A DNA stretch of 64,000 nucleotides from Tribonema minus. Lineage: Eukaryota; Sar; Xanthophyceae; Tribonematales; Tribonemataceae. The stretch is from contig JAFCMP010000522.1 in the NCBI GenBank assembly GCA_017506865.1, positions 620,001 to 684,000 of the forward strand, given 5' to 3'. The notes beneath the pieces were generated by a model. It saw only the letters and a program-made list of their open reading frames with translations, ran no database searches and was not told the origin of the DNA. Numbering within the stretch: the first letter of the stretch is position 1; each line of letters opens with the position of its first letter. The position numbers and the translations under genes are program-made. This document shows, one piece after another, positions 58,181 through 64,000 of this stretch.

Positions 58181-59768
58181 ATGATGTTGTTGATTCCTGC
58201 TTCAGCTTTCCTGCTGATGGCGCGTACTGGAAACGCCTTCAGGACCTCCTGGTCTACTGTTATGCATTCGCGTGCGGTGTGCTCAATGATGGCAGATGTT
58301 CAACCGGAGGAGCCTCAGCTGCAGGAGGCGCTGCGGAAGGCCAAGGCCACTCAGCAGACAATCAGAAAAGTGTTCAAGGATCTCGACGAGATGGACAAGA
58401 CAGCCGATGAAATTGCGCCGCTCCAAGCGCGCACCAAGGCTGACCTTGCGCAGGTCGAAGCGGCCACTGCCAGCGTCGGCAAACAGGCGGACTGGTTGTT
58501 GAAGGCTGGAGTCCGCAATGCCGTTGTGAAGCAATCGCCAGACCTGATTCCATCTGTGGCCGGCAACCTCGTCGAACTTGCGAGCCTGTTCGGCAAGGAG
58601 AAGCGCCTGAGCCTCGCTCACCGTGCCGCTCGCAACCTCCTTGATGAGAAGACGGTGCTCAGCGTGATGGTCCATGCCTTGTCCAAGCTCAAGGTGAGTT
58701 CTGCTTTTCACGAGCATGTCAGATGGATGAGTAATTGCTGTTGATGCTTAGATGGGTTAAAAATGTACCGGATGCATGCCTGATATTTGCAACAACGATC
58801 ATTGCACCGCCCCAAAGATTTTATAAAACCTGATGACAGCCCCTGGAAAGCCTATCGCAGCACCACTTGAACAGCTTGGATGTACGAGTTGACGTCGCGG
58901 TTTGCCTACATGCTACTCCACATCATGCAATGCTTGGCTACAATGCTGTTTTATATGTGTAACTGGTGTTCGATAAGCCGCGAGTTAACTGCCATGCCTG
59001 TGCTTAGTTGTGCGACCAGGCAACTGTATCTATGCTGCCTACTTACTAACAGCTTTTGAGCTCAAAACTCGTGATCTTGTGAAACTGCGTCCCTTCCGCA
59101 TCATGCGTCCTGAAGTGCCTCGAGCATCACTGTAGAGGCTTGTTGTTAGACATGCCCTGCATGAGCGATAGAACAGCAATGTTGCCCACATAAATTGAGG
59201 GGTGCGGATTTTGAGTCTCATTTATGCGGCTCCGCCATTGTGTCTTTTCATCCTTCTGCAGTTCTGCCGTGGATGTTATTATTGACCCTAAATGTGTTGG
59301 TAGCTGTCTCCGCACAGCGCTGTCTGTTCATAGCCCCATCACTGGCTCGGGCCACTACTGTGCTCTTCTGCTTGGCAGTTTATGCCTTTTGACAAGCTGA
59401 CAAAAAAACTCGCATTGATGTATGGTTGCTTGCCAATGACCAGCAACGGCTGGTGTATCTCACTTGTCCACTGATGCGGCCTGCGTTGCTTGCAGGCACG
59501 CCACCTCATTGACGATCACACTGAGTGGATCACAGAGGACAACGAAGTGGATGAGACCAAGGTTGGGAGCTTCATGAACACCATCTCGACCGACTGTGCC
59601 GAGCTGGGTGTGGAGCGCACAGAGGCGAATGCAGCGCTAAAGATGGGGCTGGCACAGATGATGCCTGCTGTCAACGTAGTGAGGAGGGGCTCACGTGATG
59701 CTGCCATCAAGTTGAGCCATGATGTTGCCAACCGCTGTGTCAGCAGCAGCAGCAGGACGGGCATGTGA
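58181..59768 (+). CDS. Unknown helical protein with plastid-type leader, two exons
   Basis: Exons 58181-58693 and 59496-59768 join in phase 0 (gtgagt donor, ttgcag acceptor), giving 261 residues. The start MMLLIPASAFLLMARTGNAFRTSW is hydrophobic, with a GNA-F junction like algal plastid leaders; MMADVQPEEP near residue 36 may open the mature part. The body is predicted helical (EALRKAKATQQTIRKVFKDLDEMD, KADLAQVEAATASVGKQADWL, KRLSLAHRAARNLLDEKTVLS). Exon 2 adds ARHLIDDHTEWITEDN and LGVERTEANAALKMGL. No known domain is recognised. Its pairing with a second leader-bearing gene on the other strand suggests co-regulation, which is inference. Confidence 0.62.
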
Positions 59769-61450
59769 CCAGATGAAAAATTATTGATTTCTTAGGGCAC
59801 CAATAGGTCGGCCCGCTGCACTTGAGGGAGGTGAGGTCATGGTCACACTGATGGAGGCGTGTGAAGCAGCAGCTAAGAACCAGGGATGATAATGGGACGT
59901 ACAGCTTCAAGACGCAGTTACTCGTCTTTATCCTACCTCTTGTCGATTTATCGGTTCGCGAACTGAAACTCCGGTGTTGAAACTGTTTCAAATGCATTGG
60001 GTGGGGGTTAGATGCACTTGTAGGAATCCCTGCAGCGGTCCTAGGCTCCCAAAGCAAGGTTGGGACTGTGGTGCCGAGCCTTGTAGATAGGAATGTGTTT
60101 GTCAATTTCAGTTTAGCCCTAGATACTGTAACGCATAGAAGTATGATAAATCATTACATCTTGGTCTGAACAACCAACTTCTCCAAACGCTGCAGAGAGG
60201 GCGTATGTGCGAGGTTGCGGAGGGCAAGTGTGACGTTTGTACAACAGGTCCATCTGAGTTGAAATTGTACTTCAAAATGTGCTTGGCAACCCTGCCTTCT
60301 GCTTGCTTTCTTTGCATTACACAAAAATGCACTGCGTACGTATATCTGCAGCTAACGTACCGTGTACGATGTCATCAGCAGTTCGCCAAAGGGTCGACCT
60401 TATGTTGCAATGAGTTTTCAATGGTTTTAGCATCGCAGTGGTGGCAGCAGCACCTAACTGAACGAAGACGAGGCTTCATGCGCAGCTGATGTTTTCTATC
60501 AAACTTTGAAACAATCAAGCAGGGAACTGTGAGTTTGTGAATGATGCCAGAGGACAGGGACTGTTGATGAGCAAGTGAGGCGGTAAGGTGCGCTGCTGAC
60601 AGAAATAAAGCAACAGAAGCAGCAGCAGCGCAGCAGCAGGGTTGGCCGCCGGTAGAAGCTAGCTCTAACCCTTATGTGGAGCGTGGCGGGTGCATGTGAG
60701 GTGGTAAAATGCTGTTGTTGTTGCTGCTCCGCCTCTTCCTTTGCATGTAAATGTTGCTCAGCCTCCAGCGTCAACGACTTGAACCTTGGATAATGTGATG
60801 AATTTTCTGTCAAAAACAACCGAAACTGGCACAGTGTAGCCTGGATGTTTGCGCTGAAGCAAAATCGGCACAAAGCCCGACAGTGCATGGAAATTACCTT
60901 TACAAAACCGATAAGCTGCTGTGCGTATATGCAAATAATGTACTACTAATTGGTAGAATACAGGGCCTCTTTGAGTATGTCAGCAGCTCAAGAACGATTT
61001 GCCAGTCACGCGTTTTGCCACAAGAAAGGAAATAGCGTCCTTCCATGGTTGACAAGCACAAAGCGCTTGGAAGGTTCTCATCAAAACCATATCACTAGAG
61101 TGCTGTAAATGCAGAGGGAACACACACTAGTACATCAATTTCCCGCGTCGACTGGATGACTTTTTGCCGCGCACGCTGGTGATCTCAAATGTTGAGATTT
61201 CATCTTCTCTTCATGTATAATTCTATCTCTGATTTGGATATATATTACACTCTTACCAGGCAAAGGCTTTGCAGGCCATTTTTTGGGTGCGGATTCGCGG
61301 CTGCCACATGATAACGTTATTGTGTTGACATTTTTTTTGTGTTTGCCCTGTTTGTTCGCATGTGGGGGACCTACGCTTGCTTTATCGTATTTTATTTGTG
61401 CACACGAGCCCTTTTGCATCAATGGGTGCGCATTGACAATTTCGACACAG
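59769..61450. other. Intergenic, nothing firm
   Basis: A CAG/CTG-rich patch lies at about 60615-60640. A minus-strand fragment near 60700-60780 (KSLTLEAEQHLHAKEEAEQQQQQ-like) could be a Gln-rich exon, but no partners were found. Confidence 0.35.
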
Positions 61451-61921
61451 GTTTCAATCACGTCTAACGCCGGAGCCCTTCTTTCTCGCCGCACCAAGGT
61501 GATGATGGAGAAGCCTGCTGGCGTCACATGTGCAACTGCGCATATTCGCCAGGAAGCTTTGAACGGCGCATCTGCTGCTGTTCTGCCACAACAGTCGCTG
61601 CAGAAGGAGGCCCTTGCCTCCGTGAAGTACATCACGACTCTCAACCAGGTCACGATTAGGGTGTGCCATGTGCAAGCAGCGCTGGAGTATGGCGATGCAG
61701 TACTTGCGCTCGGTGTACACCTCAACGTACTTGCCTGGCTTGCCCGCATTGCCTATGGCAGCGACGTTGATGTCAAGCTCATCGGCGAGCTATGTGTGGC
61801 GTCATACGGTGACGATCCGCGCATGGTTGCTGACAGTGCTGAGCACTCCCTGGCACGGGCTCGATGGGGCTTTGAGTTGGTGGTGGTCCCGTATCGCGTG
61901 TCGCGCTTCACCTGGGGGTAG
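61451..61921 (+). CDS. Unknown coding-like exon, ending in a stop
   Basis: An AG acceptor (gacacag at 61444-61450) opens a frame of 156 codons to the TAG at 61919-61921. It reads as a well-formed soluble helical protein (KEALASVKYITTLNQVTIRV, AALEYGDAVLALGVHLNVLA, DVKLIGELCVASYGDDPRMV). The first in-frame Met is at 61502. No family is recognised. The minus strand is also open across most of this interval (to about 61749), so the strand choice rests on protein-like composition and could be wrong. Confidence 0.35.
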   Translation, partial: VSITSNAGALLSRRTKVMMEKPAGVTCATAHIRQEALNGASAAVLPQQSLQKEALASVKYITTLNQVTIRVCHVQAALEYGDAVLALGVHLNVLAWLARIAYGSDVDVKLIGELCVASYGDDPRMVADSAEHSLARARWGFELVVVPYRVSRFTWG

Positions 61922-63316
61922 CGCAACAAAGTTCAAGTTGATGTTGGATGCCACCCCTGCCTTCAGGTGCACAGGGTGGCCTATGTCACATGTGTCAGGG
62001 CGTCACTGCCGATGAGCACAAAGCCGTCCTTTGCTGAAGATGGATGCCATGGCCTACATATTTCATGTACAGAAACACCCATCGTGCACCCAGCCCGCAG
62101 CGGTCTTGACCGGAAGCTGCACATAGCTGTTGTGACCGCATGCGTATACTGATTGTCATACACGCAATGGAATCCAGATTGAAATCTAGATTGAATGCAC
62201 AAATCTACCTCTGTGTGTCAAATTTCGTGGCTGTTGTGATGCCTTGTGCTGCTATGCACGCCTGCAGCCTGGGCCAGGAATTTGCCTCATTGCCTTTGCA
62301 GGAGTTACTCATGAGTGCTACATTGCATGATGAGTGCTACATTGCATGATATTATGCCGTCACATCTGCCACCACTAGGCGAGCACATCTGCACCAGATT
62401 CTGCAGCAAAGGTCGCCAGCGGGTTTCGAAATGCTGTCTATGCACAACTAGAAATATATTTTTGCACAGGCAGCAAGTGGCAAGCAGTCGTCTCGTGCAG
62501 TTCGACTGTATATGCACCTCCAAGAATGATGTTGACAGTGTTGTGCAGTGAACTCTGATTACACCCAAGCAAAGAGCCCTTCTTTACAAGTGCCACTTGA
62601 ATAATGCAAGTAGGATCGAGCCGTATGTAGTACCCAGGGGACCCACTGAGTGGTCTAGAGCACTAGGCTAATGGATAGGTCAAGTGGCCCCCAAATGAAT
62701 GGCAAGAGCCCCAAAACCGTTGCAACTAAAATGTCAAATTCCCTCATTAGTTCTAAGTTTAAGGGGCCTCGAAGCAATTGGCATATGCAACGATGTCCAT
62801 GCATCGGCTCACTGGGCGGGTCCAAAGAGCCAAGTGGTTGTGCCGGCTAATCCACGTGCAGCAGGCATGCAAAGAACGTGCCAGAAGCATCGGCATGCAG
62901 CGCAGCGATGGTGCCAGTTTGCTTGTCTGCTTACATAAGTAACTGCACAAATTCATGTCAAACGGCCCGTGTGCATTGGAGCTTATTATTATCCGTTATG
63001 TCATTCAGCCAATGCAGGCTTTGCAAGATGGCACATCATTTGCGATTCCATCATGTTTTACTTGGCATATGGCATTGATCGAACTGCAGAACGTGTATGC
63101 TATAGTGGTCATGACAATATTTGTGTGCATGAGCAATGTTGCGCAATGTACCTATGAGCAAGGAGCTGATGGCACGTGCACTCGTGACAATGTTGATTAC
63201 AACAAGTTGAAAACGTCGGGGAAAGCACAATGCAAGTGATATCGCAATTAATGATTAGGCTCTTGCCTCTTCAATCCATGAACGTGGTTGACGACTAGCC
63301 GTAGCACATTATGTAG
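61922..63316. other. Intergenic with a short tandem repeat
   Basis: A 19-bp unit (gagtgctacattgcatgat) is repeated twice at 62312-62350. No gene is recognised. Confidence 0.45.
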
Positions 63317-64000
63317 CGGCAACACCGTGGAATACTACTGTATGGTGAAATTGGAACATACGTGACCATCAATGAGTGGCTGAAGTGCATGAGCAAGTCA
63401 ACCAATGGACAAAACGTACATACGGTGCGGACAGCCATCACAAGTGGCAAGAGCGTGCATGGCGCAACTAGGGTGGAATGGTGGACGCCGAGCAACACTG
63501 GCGAGTTCAGGGCCATCCGACCTCAGGCTGCATTCGTCGGCGGCGTATCTGGATGTAGTGTTAGCCAGTTCGGCGGATGGATTCGGCTTCCGACGGGCAA
63601 ACTCTCGCAGGGTAATCAGCAAGATGGACGACACAGGATCAAAATTGGCAGGAAAAAGTTTTATGTGTACTGACTGGTGGCCAGTGTACACATTCCACCT
63701 GCTGATGACCCGAACAAGACAATGGTCAATCACATTGACAGCAATCCCAGGAACAATGAGTTCACAAACCTGGAGTGGGTTACGGCAGGCGGAAACAGCA
63801 GGCACACGCACACGACGAGACTCTGCTCCAAGCGCCGCCCCGTACACTTGTACTCTCTCACAGGGAATAAGATATGGGCGTTTCTGTCTATCACCGAGGC
63901 AGCGGAGTACCTGAACCGTCGCAATAAGAAAGCATGCGGATCCTCCATCACCGAGTGCTGCCGCCACCGTCCGAGGTGCACCAGCGCGTACGGCTTCAAG
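63317..64000 (+). pseudogene. NUMOD4-HNH-NUMOD1 homing-endonuclease-like gene with one in-frame TGA, cut by window end
   Basis: One frame is open from 63317 to the window edge except for a TGA at 63671-63673. Before it, VEWWTPSNTGE and CSVSQFGGWIRLPTGKLS, then DGRHRIKIGRKKFYVY, resemble the NUMOD4-type region leading into HNH proteins. Just after it comes LVASVHIPPADDPNKTMVNH, then IDSNPRNNEFTNLEWVTAGG, the HNH core (NHID...NN...NLEWVT). GNKIWAFLSITEAAEYLN and SAYGFK form a NUMOD1-like DNA-binding segment. The TGA sits where the family usually has a basic residue before LVA. Such genes are common in phages, giant viruses and organelle introns. Here it is either a recent pseudogene or a readthrough case. 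No good start ATG is seen, so a 5' exon may exist. Confidence 0.75.

Noticed and set aside
62640..62700. tRNA-like A box (gtggtctagagcactaggc)
   Set aside because: No B box or cloverleaf partner is found downstream, so neither a tRNA nor a tRNA-derived SINE is supported.
1..64000. Alternative genetic code (TGA as sense)
   Set aside because: Only the HNH frame has an internal TGA. PIG-V, the 5-phosphatase and other genes end in or avoid standard stops.

Overview
This is a stretch of eukaryotic nuclear DNA with many spliced genes. Most introns are GT-AG, and two in one gene are GC-AG. I see no operons, CRISPR array, rRNA or convincing tRNA. Several predicted proteins start with a signal-peptide-like segment ending at an A/G-F junction (101-aa protein at 57.9 kb, 261-aa protein at 58.2 kb, ATPase at 46.2 kb). 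That pattern is typical of plastid-targeting leaders in algae with a red-derived secondary plastid. My inference is an alga of the stramenopile, haptophyte or cryptophyte type; the species is not resolved.

Layout. 1-1.09 kb has no recognisable gene. 1.1-4 kb holds a divergent pair: a 4'-phosphopantetheinyl transferase (-) and a spliced PIG-V GPI mannosyltransferase (+). 4.3-6.45 kb (-) holds a five-exon WTAP/FIP37-like m6A-methyltransferase subunit. 6.6-10.4 kb (-) is an intact, very GC-rich single-ORF non-LTR-type reverse transcriptase with a C-terminal nuclease-like region. 11.3-12.15 kb (-) is an unknown Gln-rich protein, divergent from a 14-exon OCRL/INPP5B-type inositol polyphosphate 5-phosphatase (12.2-19.6 kb, +). 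20.6-25.35 kb (-) is an eight-exon Era GTPase with an organelle-type leader, divergent from an intronless sulfotransferase-like gene (25.7-26.7 kb, +). 27.3-33.4 kb (+) is a nine-exon carrier of the S-adenosylmethionine-carrier type with an N-terminal leader.

33.4-46 kb is gene-poor and rich in duplications: a broken paralogue of the 11.3-kb gene, a 0.74-kb inverted duplication, an interstitial telomere-like tract and scattered exon-like fragments. 46.2-51.5 kb (+) is a leader plus coiled coil plus P-loop ATPase whose 3' end is shifted through several frames, so I treat it as a decaying gene. 53-57.5 kb carries three non-autonomous DNA transposons (two with TA target duplications, one 1.2-kb hAT-like). 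Another small hAT-like element sits in an Era intron. 57.6-59.8 kb holds a divergent pair of unknown leader-bearing proteins. The window ends in an HNH homing-endonuclease-like reading frame interrupted by one TGA.

Common thread: a CAACTTCAA / TTGAAGTTG motif lies within about 150 bp upstream of most of the start codons I could place. It may be a promoter or start-site element of this genome. Era, the carrier and the leader-bearing proteins would serve organelles. WTAP (mRNA methylation), PIG-V (GPI anchors), OCRL (phosphoinositides) and the sulfotransferase (Golgi) are ordinary housekeeping functions.
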